A stretch of 56,107 bases of DNA, from NCBI RefSeq assembly GCF_902806695.1, contig NZ_CADCXN010000049.1, positions 1 through 56,107 on the forward strand. The letters are read 5' to 3'. Positions 46,684-56,107 of the stretch are shown piece by piece (position 1 is the first letter of the stretch; each line of letters begins with the position of its first letter). The notes beneath the pieces are model-generated. The model had not been told where the DNA came from and searched no databases. It saw only the letters and a program-made list of their open reading frames with translations. This DNA is from Candidatus Methylobacter favarea. Its GTDB lineage: Bacteria > Pseudomonadota > Gammaproteobacteria > Methylococcales > Methylomonadaceae. The translations under genes and the position numbers were made by a program.

Positions 46684-46837
46684 AGGCTTTTCCTCTATTA
46701 AAAAGATGTCATGATAATCTGTTATGGAATATGATGATTGTCAGCTGATAATTTGCGAATGCCGGTTTCATTCCAGCAGTATGAAATACCAAATTGAAGA
46801 TGGTGTGTTATTAATATAATTATAAGGAGGTGGAAAA

Positions 46838-47131
46838 ATGTTGCTTTTAGCTAAAATTGCCGGAATTATTGTGCTTGTATGGTTTTATATGACTGCCAAA
46901 GAGAAGGGGGAGCAGCCTTTTAAGTGGGCTATTATAGGCTTGATTGGTTATTGGCTGACCTGGTGGATAGTGAATTTGAGTATTGTATCTTTTTTACGGC
47001 CACATCTTATTGAAAATTTCACAGCTGTATTTATTCTTGCCCAGGTACCGGCCCTCTGCGCTATTGGCGCTGCTGTTTTGATCAGAAAGAAATTGTTGGC
47101 TGATGTCGCGGAAGCCAATAAACCGGGTTGA
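46838..47131 (+). CDS. small three-helix membrane protein
   Basis: 97 residues with a very strong ribosome site (AAGGAGG, ends 7 bases before ATG). Hydrophobic segments occur at about 2-21 (LLLAKIAGIIVLVWFYMTA), 29-51 (WAIIGLIGYWLTWWIVNLSI) and 63-86 (FILAQVPALCAIGAAVLIRK). No family is recognised. It is a single gene with a downstream terminator, facing away from the AsmA gene. The strong ribosome site argues that it is really translated. Confidence 0.6.
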   Translation: MLLLAKIAGIIVLVWFYMTAKEKGEQPFKWAIIGLIGYWLTWWIVNLSIVSFLRPHLIENFTAVFILAQVPALCAIGAAVLIRKKLLADVAEANKPG

Positions 47132-47136
47132 TTCAA

Positions 47137-47184
47137 AAAGCACAAGGTTAATGGTCATATTTTTAACCTTGAACCTTGTGCTTT
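47137..47184. terminator. bidirectional terminator between the membrane protein and peroxiredoxin genes
   Basis: AAAGCACAAGG (47137-47147) pairs perfectly with CCTTGTGCTTT (47174-47184), with an inner stem GGTT/AACC; A and T runs flank both sides. It lies directly after the stops of the two converging genes (47131 and 47193). Confidence 0.85.
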
Positions 47185-47192
47185 AATCTTGC

Positions 47193-47795
47193 TTAAAGTT
47201 TAGCCGCATTCTTATCCAGATATTCTGCCACGCCGGCGGGGTTGGCATTCATGCCGATATCTCCCTTGTGCCAGCCGGCAGGACACACCTCGCCATGTTC
47301 TTCATGGAATTGCAGTGCATCAACCATACGAATTAATTCATCTATATTGCGACCCAAAGGCAAATCGTTTACTACCTGATGGCGAACAACGCCATTACGA
47401 TCAATCAGAAAGGCGCCGCGGTAAGCAACACCCGCTTCGGCCTCAACGTCATAATCCTTGACAATTCCATGAGATAAATCAGCAGCTAATGTGTAACGGA
47501 CAGGACCTATTCCGCCTTTGTTGACGGCTGTGTTACGCCATGCATTATGGGTGAAATGGGAGTCTATAGATACGCCGATCACTTCAACCTGGCGGTCTTT
47601 GAACTCATTTATACGGTGGTCTAAGGCAATCAGCTCGCTTGGACAAACAAATGTGAAATCCAGCGGATAGAAAAACAAGATGGCATATTTGCCGTTAGTT
47701 GCTTCAGAAAAACTGAATGAATCAACTATTTGGCCATCGCCTAATACGGCTGGAACTGTAAAATCCGGGGCTTGTTTACCAACTAATACACTCAT
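47193..47795 (-). CDS. typical 2-Cys peroxiredoxin (AhpC/Prx1 type)
   Basis: 200 residues. The peroxidatic block is FYPLDFTFVCPSELIALDHR (Cys about 51) and the resolving-Cys block is HGEVCPAGWHKGD (Cys about 172); YVAR-like GVSIDSHFTHNAW also matches. It reduces hydrogen and organic peroxides using a thioredoxin or AhpF. The ATG follows GGAGATAATCA, a good site. The DNA upstream (47800-48050) is AT-rich without a defined OxyR box that I could recognise. Confidence 0.95.
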   Translation of the reverse strand: MSVLVGKQAPDFTVPAVLGDGQIVDSFSFSEATNGKYAILFFYPLDFTFVCPSELIALDHRINEFKDRQVEVIGVSIDSHFTHNAWRNTAVNKGGIGPVRYTLAADLSHGIVKDYDVEAEAGVAYRGAFLIDRNGVVRHQVVNDLPLGRNIDELIRMVDALQFHEEHGEVCPAGWHKGDIGMNANPAGVAEYLDKNAAKL

Positions 47796-48069
47796 TGATT
47801 ATCTCCAAAAGTATTGAAAAAGCAAGGGGTTATATACTTATTATTAGCCACGTGAGAAGTGGAATAGCGCCATTCTACACTAGATCAGCAGGAAATTGTC
47901 CAGAGAGTTGTTAATTTTAGCTTGCTTTTATTTGAACTTGGTTGATAATTTGTAATCAATAGATTACAAAAATAATAATAATAACCTTGATTTTCAAAGA
48001 CGCATTAGGATTTAACGGTATAGTTTTAGTGTTAAATTCATCTATTCAAATTCATTCGGAATGATATCC

Positions 48070-48579
48070 ATGGCAAAAAATAAACACATAACCGAGCCGG
48101 ATGTATTTGGCTTTCAGGTACGCATTGTCAGGCGCGGCAAAGAAAGCAGCCGGTATTTTTCTCATAAACTGTGGGGTAACAAGGGCAAATCCCTCCAGGC
48201 AGCAATTACCTGGCGAGATCAAATGCTGGTCGTTTTGAAGGGCAGTAAAACACGTTTCCTCAAGCCTCCTAAAAATAAAACCACAACCGGTGTGACCGGT
48301 GTGTCCAGAACCATTAAATATGATCATCGCAAAGATAAAAGCTATCTTTGCTATACCGTTTTTTGGGTTAGTTACGGCAAATCCAGAAATAAGACGTTTC
48401 AGGTTGGTAACATAGAGAAAGTGACGGCCGATGATGAGTTGCATGCATTTCGCACAGCTCGGCTGTTCAGAAGCTGCTATGAATATGCAATTGATAATGA
48501 TCTTGAGTTTAATGACAAAATATTCACCGGCTGGAAAAACACGCGCTTATATGAAGATGCAAATCTAAAGCCGGTGTAA
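48070..48579 (+). CDS. AP2-like DNA-binding domain protein
   Basis: 169 residues from ATG 48070 (GGA 9 bases upstream); a start at 48061 is also possible. It opens MAKNKHITEPDVFGFQVRIV, then RYFSHKLWGNKGKSLQAAIT and WRDQM, then TTTGVTGVSRTIKYD and FWVSYGKSRNKTFQVGN. The two segments fit repeated AP2/ERF-like three-strand plus helix units: G-V-x-G-V with F/Y-WV strands. This is a gammaproteobacterial hypothetical family sometimes linked to AP2; the function is unknown, possibly DNA binding. It stands alone between ahpC and the DedA gene. Confidence 0.55.
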   Translation: MAKNKHITEPDVFGFQVRIVRRGKESSRYFSHKLWGNKGKSLQAAITWRDQMLVVLKGSKTRFLKPPKNKTTTGVTGVSRTIKYDHRKDKSYLCYTVFWVSYGKSRNKTFQVGNIEKVTADDELHAFRTARLFRSCYEYAIDNDLEFNDKIFTGWKNTRLYEDANLKPV

Positions 48580-48699
48580 GGTGTAAGGAGTCGGTTAAGG
48601 ACTCGTGTATAAACAGTCAAGGGCTTGTGTTAGAAAGGCGGGGAATGATATACGGTGGTTTTTATTGTAAAGTTTTAATAATACCTCAAACTGAGGCGG

Positions 48700-49356
48700 C
48701 TATACTTTCACTGACGATTTAAAAAGTTTGATTTTCACAAATTGCCACAGCATCGGCATGACTGAAAACCCTACAATGCCCAGAACGACTTTTTCGAAAT
48801 TTTGTTTTACCCATTCGTTGGAACCTAGATAATAGCCTGCCAGCAGGATGCTTGTTACCCATAACGTGCCGCCGATTATGCAAAAAATAATGTAGCTCGC
48901 GTATTTCATGCTGCCTGCCCCCGCTACAAAAGGAGCAATTGTGCGAACTATGGGAATAAAGCGCGCGATAATGACGGCTTTTCCACCGTGTCGAGCATAG
49001 AATTCTTCGGTTTGTGTAATATATTCCCGCTTGAAAAACAGAATCTGTTCGCGCGCTTTAACGAAATTACCGAAATATTTTCCAACGAAGTAATTGATAT
49101 TATCACCGAGTAAAGCGGCCCCTATGAGCAGGGGAATGAGAACTTGAATATCCAGTTTTCCTGTCGAGGCAGCCAGTAAACCTGTCGCAAAAAGCAAGGA
49201 ATCGCCGGGCAGCAGCGGCATGACAATTAATCCGGTCTCGACGAAAATGATCAGCGCCAGAATAAAATAGGTCAGGGTATCGTAATAGGCCAGAAAATTC
49301 TGCAGGGTTGTAAGCGGATCCTTGAGCAGGCTAAATAAAAAATCAATAATTTCCAT
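48700..49356 (-). CDS. DedA-family membrane protein
   Basis: 218 residues with about 5 membrane segments. The DedA core is FVETGLIVMPLLPGDSLLFA (about 38-57), with the GDN-type loop ALLGDNINYFVGKYFG and the essential Arg pair region ARFIPIVRTIAPFVAGAGSM. DedA/VTT proteins are undecaprenyl-phosphate or phospholipid flippases. It is monocistronic: the flanking genes point in the same direction but are about 90 bases away upstream (Asp-box gene) and convergent downstream (AP2-like gene). Confidence 0.93.
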   Translation of the reverse strand: MEIIDFLFSLLKDPLTTLQNFLAYYDTLTYFILALIIFVETGLIVMPLLPGDSLLFATGLLAASTGKLDIQVLIPLLIGAALLGDNINYFVGKYFGNFVKAREQILFFKREYITQTEEFYARHGGKAVIIARFIPIVRTIAPFVAGAGSMKYASYIIFCIIGGTLWVTSILLAGYYLGSNEWVKQNFEKVVLGIVGFSVMPMLWQFVKIKLFKSSVKV

Positions 49357-49449
49357 GCGGATAAAGTGTCAAGTCGTTGAACAGTGATTCTTAGCTGTGT
49401 TATAGAATAACAGTTTTACCTGCTTTCATTAAACTTTACGCTATTGAAG

Positions 49450-50745
49450 CTAAGGCAGTACTGCTAATTTATGGGACATTTTTATTTCATCGACAGGGTT
49501 TAATCGAAAGTTTTGCTGCTGAATTTGCCAGGATAAATATATTTTCCGCCCATCACTTATTAAAAAAGGGTTATCGGCCATTTCAGCTGTTCTGGCAAGA
49601 GTTTCAGGCCCAGTAGTCCAGGTTTTGCCTTCGTCTGCAGATTTCATAAGCCGTATAATAGTATTACTGCCGTCGAACTCCCGCCAAACAACCCTGACCT
49701 GGTTGCCTGAAGCCAATACATGCGCATGGCTTGCGCCGGCATTGCCAAAGTTGACAGGCTCGGAAAAATGCCGTCCTGAATCTTTGGAATAAGCATAAAA
49801 CAAACCCTGTTTAGCAGGCGAATTGCTAAACCATACGGCGTGATAAATACCTGTATCAGAAATGGACAGCCCCGGCCCATGGTGGGGACAGGCGTCGATT
49901 TGCCAATTTTCATGGCTTAAGCGAAGGGTCTCTCGCGGCGTATTCCAGTCTTTAAAATTAACAATGGCGTGATCCCGTATGCCGCCTTCAAAAATATGCC
50001 GCCAGGCAATAACCGGCGTGTTGTCTTGAGCTATAGCGGTGTCAATCCGGCAGCATTCACAGGTGCCGATAATGACGCTTTTATTGGGATAAAAGTGCTT
50101 GCCGCCATCATCGGACCACGTGTAATACAAAGACAGACCTTGAGTTTTCTGACCTGGTTTTTTTACAGCCTCAACATCGCGAGCATCCAGCCAGCTAATA
50201 AAGACTTCACCCTTTTTACCCACCGCCAAACTATCCAGGCGATGCCTGATGATATCGAGATTATCGTTGATCGTGACCGGCTCGGAAAATTGCTTGCCGC
50301 CGTCTGTTGAGCGGCTAAAGCGGACATGAGTGCTATGCTTTTCCCCCAGGTTGCGATTCCAGGTCAGAAAAATATTGCCGTGTGCATCCAGCTTGATTTT
50401 TGGACGGCTTTCACCTTTGGCAGCGATCGGTTCAGCAACGGCATTCACCCTGACCGGCTCGGAAAAACTGATGCCTTTATCCACGGAAGATTGCACATAG
50501 AGGTGATCATTGTTAACCCAGACGATCCATAGCGTGCCACGGTGGTCAAAAGCAGCGGTTACCGTTTCAGAACATTTGCTGGTTGGGGGCGGGGCCGGAT
50601 TGGCGCAGATACCCGTTTTTCCGGCCTGTCTATTATGCATTGGCTGCTGATTTTTAGAGTTATTTTCAGACTTTACTAAAGTATCCGGTGTGCAGCCTGT
50701 AGCTGTTAAAATTGCAATGGATATTAAAGAAACAAAAAATTTCAT
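49450..50745 (-). CDS. Asp-box (sialidase-fold) lipoprotein
   Basis: 431 residues from ATG 50745 (MKFFVSLISIAILTATGC): a lipoprotein signal with lipobox LTATGC. Repeated Asp-boxes are visible: SVDKGISFSEPV, STDGGKQFSEPV, SDDGGKHFYPNK, SKDSGRHFSEPV and SADEGKTW, each S-x-D-x-G-x-x-F/W, giving a six-bladed propeller. No sialidase active-site Arg triad was confirmed, so exo-sialidase activity is unlikely. It is the last gene of an operon after two TonB receptor genes, hence a surface or periplasmic partner of uptake. A two-cysteine CECC lies at about 257. Confidence 0.8.
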   Translation of the reverse strand: MKFFVSLISIAILTATGCTPDTLVKSENNSKNQQPMHNRQAGKTGICANPAPPPTSKCSETVTAAFDHRGTLWIVWVNNDHLYVQSSVDKGISFSEPVRVNAVAEPIAAKGESRPKIKLDAHGNIFLTWNRNLGEKHSTHVRFSRSTDGGKQFSEPVTINDNLDIIRHRLDSLAVGKKGEVFISWLDARDVEAVKKPGQKTQGLSLYYTWSDDGGKHFYPNKSVIIGTCECCRIDTAIAQDNTPVIAWRHIFEGGIRDHAIVNFKDWNTPRETLRLSHENWQIDACPHHGPGLSISDTGIYHAVWFSNSPAKQGLFYAYSKDSGRHFSEPVNFGNAGASHAHVLASGNQVRVVWREFDGSNTIIRLMKSADEGKTWTTGPETLARTAEMADNPFLISDGRKIYLSWQIQQQNFRLNPVDEIKMSHKLAVLP

Positions 50746-50865
50746 GTGATACACCGATTTAGGACTGTAAGAAGCAATGGCCGGATAGGGCAAAAAGGCA
50801 TAACGTAAGCTCGACATTTTTTGCTGTAATTATAAGCTTACGCTACATTAAGCCAGGCCAAAATC

Positions 50866-53250
50866 TTAATAATTATATTTCAACTCCGCGAAGTAAGTCC
50901 GGGTTGGGAAAGGGTGGAATATAAAATACTGGTAGTCATTAACATTATCAATACCAGCGGATGCACTGATTTGTCTGGTAAATTGATATTTTGCCCGTAA
51001 ATCGACAACGAAGAAACTACCGGTTCCCTGATAAGTAAAATGGTTTGTGTCGCTGTTGTCTAATTGGCCAAACTGCTCGCTACTGTAACGGCCGCTGACA
51101 GAAGTACTCAGTTTATCGGTAGGTCGATAAGTGACGGTTGCAGTGGCCCGCCATTCCGGAATCCTGGGCTGACGTTTCCCGACTGAATTGGGGTTGGCAT
51201 CGTTTCTGGTGATGCTGGAATCCGTCCATGTGGCGCTGCCGGCCAGATCAAGTCCGGCTATGCCCACGTCGGCAGCTTCGCCCGAGAATTCAATGCCGTA
51301 CGTATTAACTTCGTCGACATTCTGGATGGTATTGACGGTTATATTATTATTCAAAGCGGTCAAGGCAATATCGCGCTGGGAAAAAATAGCGTCATATACA
51401 CGCTCGTGAAACAAACTAAGACGCGGTCGGCCTTGATCCAGAAAATATTCCCCGGAAAGTTCTGAAGATAAGGCTTCTTCCGGTTTAAGGCCAGGGTTTC
51501 CATTTACCAGCGTGTTAGTAGCCGGGATGAGCGAAGTCTGGAATAATTCCGTCACGGTAGGGAAACGGTAAGCTTGACCGATAGCTGCGCCCATCTGGAC
51601 GCGGTCTAACGGTTTCCAGGTCAACTTGGCTTTGGGTGAAAATTCAAGTTCATCGCGTTCGGATTGATTGACGGTTGCAAGCACGCCGCCTACTGTAGCT
51701 GAATTTAAACCATCATAAGCCTGCCAGTTTTCCAGCCTGCCTCCGAGAGTCAGATTCCAGTCTTCGTGGAAGTCCCATGCATCCTGCAGCCAATAACCTT
51801 CAGTCCGGGTTTTTCCGCGGGAGTTGGAAAATATGCTTTCGCCGCTGCCATACCGCCAGTTTGAAGTGTTATAAACCGGGTTTTCAAGAGCATACAAATC
51901 ATGGTGAAAGCCAAAGCTTAGTTCATGCTGGCCCAGTGCAAACGGGCGCCAGATACCTTTGGCGTCTACCGTGTGCCAGCCGGTATCGGTTAAACTCGTG
52001 ATTCTGCCTGCGCCGTTGACAGCCGCTAATGCCGGAGTAACCGTTGGGGCGCGCACGGTGTCTTCGCCCTAATGGATTACGCTGCCTATTAACTCCCAGT
52101 CGAACAAGCCGCCTGTACTGGATTTTAAGTTCATTCCGTGCGACCAGTGCATTTGGTCAGTGTTATTTTCGGCGAAAACGGGCGCATTGGTTGGGGAAAT
52201 GTTATAGCTTCTGCCATCGATATTGACACGGCCGCTGTTTATTGTGTTGCCTGCGGCATCCCGCAAAAAGCTGTTAAAACCGACATTATTGTCATTTTGC
52301 CAGAGTCCCAGCGTATAGGCTGCACGAATAGTGGGGGTTATTTCATAGGCCAGTTTCCATTTAAAATTATCCTGTACTGTGTGATTTAAATTGGTTTCAC
52401 CGAGTACCTGAATAGGAACGTTGGTGGGGTTTCGGTCCGGGATAGCCCCGCTTACAGGCGTGCCGGCAGCACTTGTTGCGGAAGGCTGGTTAAGAGTGGC
52501 ATAGGTCACCGGCATACTGTGACTGTCAAGATGACTCACATCAAAACGCCACGAGAAACCCGCTCTGCGATCACCCAAATTAAAGGAATATTGCTGGGCA
52601 TCATAGGTTTTTTGATGGCCGTAGAAAGCAAAATCCATCCAGGTTGCCTGTACGCTGCCGCCGGCCTCAAATTTTTCCGGCATCCGGGTAGTGATATCGA
52701 TTACGCCGCCGATGGAATTGCCTGCATAAGCGGCCGAAAATGGCCCATACATAACATCAATGCGTTCGATTTCCGAGGGCGACACCATATTCCAGCGTGG
52801 AGAGCCGGTGTTGCCGTTATTATTGCCAAGCAGTGAAGACAGCAGGATGCCATCGGCATAAATCAATGAGCGCGCACTCGAAGAGGTGCCTGAAGTACGC
52901 ATCGCCACCGGGGCATTGGTATCGCCGATATAGCGTTTGCGTACCGTGATGCTCGGCAGGTATTTAATAACGTCCTCGGCGTTCATGGCATTGACGGTTT
53001 CGGCCATTTTTTCTTTGGTGACACTTTCTGTGGTCACCGGCAGCTTGTACCGGTCTTTAGCCGTTGGCGTGATTTTTTCTGATACCGTCATTTCTGGCAT
53101 TACGTCTGAGGGGTTGCCGTTACCTGGTTTAGACTCGCCGATGGCGGGCGGGGATGCAAGAATAAGCAGGCAGAGTAATATGCGCTGAGGGCGCAGGGAA
53201 TAATACAGCCTGGAATTATTTCCTGCGCCCTCTTGATTTAATAAAGGCAT
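50866..53250 (-). pseudogene. TonB-dependent receptor 1, interrupted by one in-frame TAG
   Basis: 795 codons from ATG 53250 to the stop, continuous except for TAG at 52069-52071 (reading SVIH*GEDTVRAP, where Y or another residue is expected). The N-terminus has a signal-like segment (RILLCLLILASPPAIG), then a TonB-box candidate (EMTVSE), a plug domain (about 60-190, MAETVNAMNAEDVIKYLPSI) and a 22-strand barrel to a terminal aromatic (YFAELKYNY). Without readthrough it would be truncated inside the barrel at 393 residues. It is 33 bases after receptor 2 and 48 bases before the Asp-box ORF's longest start. Confidence 0.88.
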
Positions 53251-53282
53251 TGTTTATTAATATCCTGTTTTTATAGTTTTAA

Positions 53283-55697
53283 TTAATATTTCAAGGAGGC
53301 GCTGACAAAATAGGTGCGTTGCGGATAGGGATGATTTTCAAAGGCATTGGCATCAAAGACATTATCTATTCCTGCTGAAATAGTGCTTTTCAGCTTTGGA
53401 TTTATAGGTAATTGATAGGATGTTTTCAAATCAACAAAAGTGGACTCATCCGTGCCGCCCAAGACATTGGCGGCAGTATCGGTATTATCCAGGCGCTGAA
53501 ATGAATCGCTGCGATAACGCACGCCAACCGAAGCATTCCATACCGGCAGGATATGATAGGTGGCCGAAGCATTGACTTGCAGTCTGGGTATGCGATCCCA
53601 TTCATTGCCGGTCAATGAAGGATTGCGGCTGTTTTTGGTAATTTGTTTATTCATGAAAGTGCCGTTAACCAATAAGTCTACAGGCAGTTCAAAGACCTCG
53701 TTCTGCTGATAAGTCAGATCCACGCCGATCGTTTCGGTTTGCTCAATCGGCAAAAAGGTGGTAATGGTTTGGCCATTGATGGTTTGCAGGGTATTGGCAA
53801 TTTCATTATTGATTTGATCATAAAAGAAATTAGCGCGGACATAGCCTCGGGGAATATCGTATTGAGTCATGAAGTTATGGAAATAGCCATTCTCGGGACC
53901 CAAATCGGGCGCCGAAATGCTTAAGCTATTAAGCCTGGATAAGCTGGCAAACATTTCTTCTGCAATCGGGAAACGGTAGGCTTTGGAAAATGAATAGCGG
54001 AAAGTCCAGGCAGCAGGGGAGTATTCCAGTGCAGCTTTAGGTGAAATACGGGACGCATCGCGGTCCCCGTAATTTTGAATATTCGTTTCATTTGCAAGCG
54101 TATTCGGGTCATTAAATACCCGGACATGGCCGTCAATAGCCTGCCAATGATCGAATCTTGCCCCGGCCATTACGCTCCAGTCGGGTAAAAACCGCCACTC
54201 CAGCTGTGAAAAAGCGCTGTTTGTTTGAGTTGCGCCTCCGCTATCGTTGGTATGAGCATCAATACTCGTTATTTTATAATTATTACTGTTATAAACATCA
54301 AGATTCAAACTGGCGTGAGTAAACTGATAACCGCCCATGAATGATAAATCATCCCGGCCCAGGAAATTATTGGTCGCTAACTTCAAGTCATACGTTGCCC
54401 ACCAGGGTTTTTCATCAGCAACCTGGCCTTTGTTCCGGTTGAGCGGATGGTTGGGATTGAGAATCGAGCTGACCGTTCTATCCTTGAAGGCGTCGTAATA
54501 GCTGGCGGTGGTATCAATGCTCCAGTTATCGGAAATTTTACCTTTCAGGCTCAAGCCGTAATTTAACGATTGACGTTCTGAATCGCTGACCTGGAAAACC
54601 GAGCCGGGCACAGTAAATCTTCGCCCGAATTGCCTGTAATTCTGGTTGCTTGATAATCCTGCGGCTGTGCCTCCTCCCCACAAGGCAGTGCCTGCTGCAT
54701 CTGTTAATAAACTGTTCGGGTCGTCAACTTTTCCAAGGCGATCTTCATAAGCTATAGTAAAGCGTCCCTGCAGGTCCTCGGTAAAGTCGTAAGCCAGTTT
54801 AAGTTTGAACAAGTCGGTCGTGGCCTGGGCGATGCCGATATCGCCATAGGCGACAGCCGGCGCTTCATTGGGTAATTGATAGGGTTCTCCGCCATTAACT
54901 GCCGCTCCGCCCGGAGCAGTGGTCAAACCGGCGGCATTAATAGTCTATGGCTGCCCCTCATTTTCGAAACGGTTATAAGAGCCCCATACGCTGAATTTAT
55001 CAAAGCGGTCTCCGGCGGAAAGAAAGGTTTTATAGCCCATTAACGTGTCATTGCGGCCTGACCTGTGCATAGTCTGAAACATGCCGGTGGCGTCCAGTTG
55101 AGCCTCAAACGTGTCCGGCATTCTGGTATTGAGATTAACTACCCCGCCAAATGAATTGCCGCTGTATTGCGCTGAAAAAGCGCCGTAAAGCACATCTGCC
55201 GATTCGACTTCACTGGGGGAAACCATAGACCATCGGGGTGCGCCGTTGAAACTGGTGCGCAAAGGGTTATGCAAGGGCATGCCGTCTGCGAATACCATGG
55301 TGTGAGCCGTTTGAAATACATTTGAGCCACGCATGCCAATATTGCCGTTCGGATCGCCCATATAGCGCTTGCGTATCAGCAGGCCGGGCGTGTATCGCAA
55401 GAAATCCTCTACTGTGGTGGCATTTACCCGCGTCTTAACCTGGTCCGCCTCAACAGTATAGGTAGGCGTTGCCTTTGTGGTGAGGGGAAAGGGCCTGTCA
55501 GTTTCAGGCGAATAAGTCACTGTCATTTCCGGCATGACCTGGATGGAATCGGCGGCGGCCGCTTTTGTTTTGGCCAGAGACTTATCAGAAAAGAGGCCGC
55601 TGTCTTGCCCGGTTTCGCTCATTGCCAACGGTGAAGCCAGTAGCATTAACCCTATTAAAACCCCGCGGTTAAGAGAATAAGTAGGGTTGGAATTCAT
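53283..55697 (-). pseudogene. TonB-dependent receptor 2, interrupted by one in-frame TAG
   Basis: 805 codons from ATG 55697, continuous except for TAG at 54945-54947 (reading ENEGQP*TINAAG; CAG to TAG is one base change). It has a signal peptide (GVLIGLMLLASPLAMS), a TonB-box candidate (PEMTVTYS), a plug (about 75-200, VNATTVEDFLRYTPGLLIRK) and a barrel ending in aromatic YFVSASLKY. It is a paralogue of the next gene; both share SPSEVES/SPSEIER and the GxxGGVxxxxTRMP pattern. Loss of the barrel after residue 250 would abolish function. First gene of the operon; the substrate is unknown. Confidence 0.88.
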
Positions 55698-55733
55698 CTA
55701 TTGCTCCGGCAAAAGGGGTTTAAAATAATAATT

Positions 55734-55907
55734 ATGGCTATGGCAACTTTCACTGCCGAGCAGCAGTCTTTTATTAAATTTATTGCGGCATGGCCTGACC
55801 ATGCTGAAATCAACCCTAAGCAGTGCAGCTTACATGCCATTTTTTCCAACCTCGCCAATGCTGACTATCGACCAGGCAAACGAGATTTTTTTAATAAAAA
55901 TGAGTGA
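55734..55907 (+). CDS. possible short protein, weakly supported
   Basis: 57 residues from ATG 55734 (MAMATFTAEQQSFIKFIAAW, then PDHAEINPKQCSLHAIFSNL). It is transcribed divergently from the TonB operon, and no family is recognised. Composition is protein-like but the frame ends 75 bases before an IS end, and the ribosome site is poor, so it may be a remnant of a gene cut by the insertion. Confidence 0.35.
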   Translation: MAMATFTAEQQSFIKFIAAWPDHAEINPKQCSLHAIFSNLANADYRPGKRDFFNKNE

Positions 55908-55982
55908 AATGGCCTAAAATTATTGGGTGAAATAACATAGTTTATTTAATTGATGATTTTGTGCTTAAAGCGGTTTTGTTTC

Positions 55983-56107
55983 AGAAGCTGTTTGGAAATT
56001 ATCGCGTCAAGCCAAACGATTCACCATGATGCGAGTCATGGCGATGTAAATCCAAGCTTCGTCGATGCGAGTCAGTCGTTCGTAGGCTTTACTGAGACGA
56101 CGCGAAC
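55983..56107 (-). mobile_element. 3' end of an IS5-type insertion sequence (right copy)
   Basis: Reverse-complement copy of 1-118 (55983-56100 identical) with 7 further bases. The transposase tail on the minus strand reads SRRLSKAYERLTRID to VNRLA, stopping at TGA 56007-56009. It encodes the same 3' end as the left copy, oriented toward the window interior. Together they flank the 56 kb as an inverted pair. Confidence 0.85.

Noticed and set aside
50866..55697. genome-wide reassignment of TAG to a sense codon
   Set aside because: TAG terminates apparently intact genes (batB at 36001-36003, mutY at 43414-43416), so a general change is unlikely.

Overview
The window is about 56 kb of gammaproteobacterial chromosome. 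The conserved blocks thrS-infC-rpmI-rplT-pheS-pheT-ihfA-merR-tRNA-Pro, trxA-rho, apaG-apaH and yggX-mutY all point that way. A two-subunit pyruvate carboxylase, a transketolase-family enzyme, SmbP-like small periplasmic proteins and remnants of a globin and a nitrite-reductase-type flavoprotein fit a methylotroph or methanotroph of the Methylococcales. No methane-oxidation gene is present, so that placement is inference. Both ends carry the same 118-base 3' end of an IS5-type insertion sequence in inverted orientation, so the window probably spans two IS copies.

Left part (about 120-6590): an accessory region with an integrated, satellite-like element lying against the 3' end of tRNA-Pro(GGG). 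It holds an uncharacterised two-gene module, an AlpA-type regulator, a previously unlisted 51-codon ORF coupled by an ATGA overlap to a primase/helicase, a small DUF5681-like protein and a zinc-ribbon protein starting MGGYGSGR. No integrase is visible; it may have lain beyond the IS end.

Core blocks: 6.6-14.4 kb is the translation operon, on the minus strand, with infC starting at a non-canonical ATC and tRNA-Val(GAC) upstream. At 14.7-20.1 kb are pycA-pycB and, convergent to them, a transketolase-like gene. At 20.4-22.4 kb are an ASCH-domain gene and a decayed nitrogen-oxide region (pseudogenes of a NirB-like flavoprotein and a globin). At 22.6-30.4 kb are apaH-apaG, an ankyrin protein, mpl, an IS630 scrap, two SmbP-like paralogues, a CPXCG protein, an SDR, a DUF4124 protein and a POT transporter.

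At 30.8-37.8 kb is a tightly overlapping MoxR-DUF58-DUF4381-BatA-BatB-BatD operon, an AAA+/VWA envelope system. At 37.8-49.4 kb are nudE, a HAD nucleotidase, a DEAD-box helicase pseudogene, trxA, rho, uppP, yggX-mutY, an AsmA protein, a small membrane protein, a peroxiredoxin, an AP2-like protein and a DedA protein. At 49.4-55.7 kb is a minus-strand operon of two TonB-dependent receptors, each broken by one in-frame TAG, followed by an Asp-box (sialidase-fold) lipoprotein.

Recurring theme: active gene decay (nonsense codons, frameshifts, IS remnants) inside otherwise well-ordered housekeeping DNA. The least explained intact loci are the gene pair at 223-2190 and the receptor/Asp-box operon.
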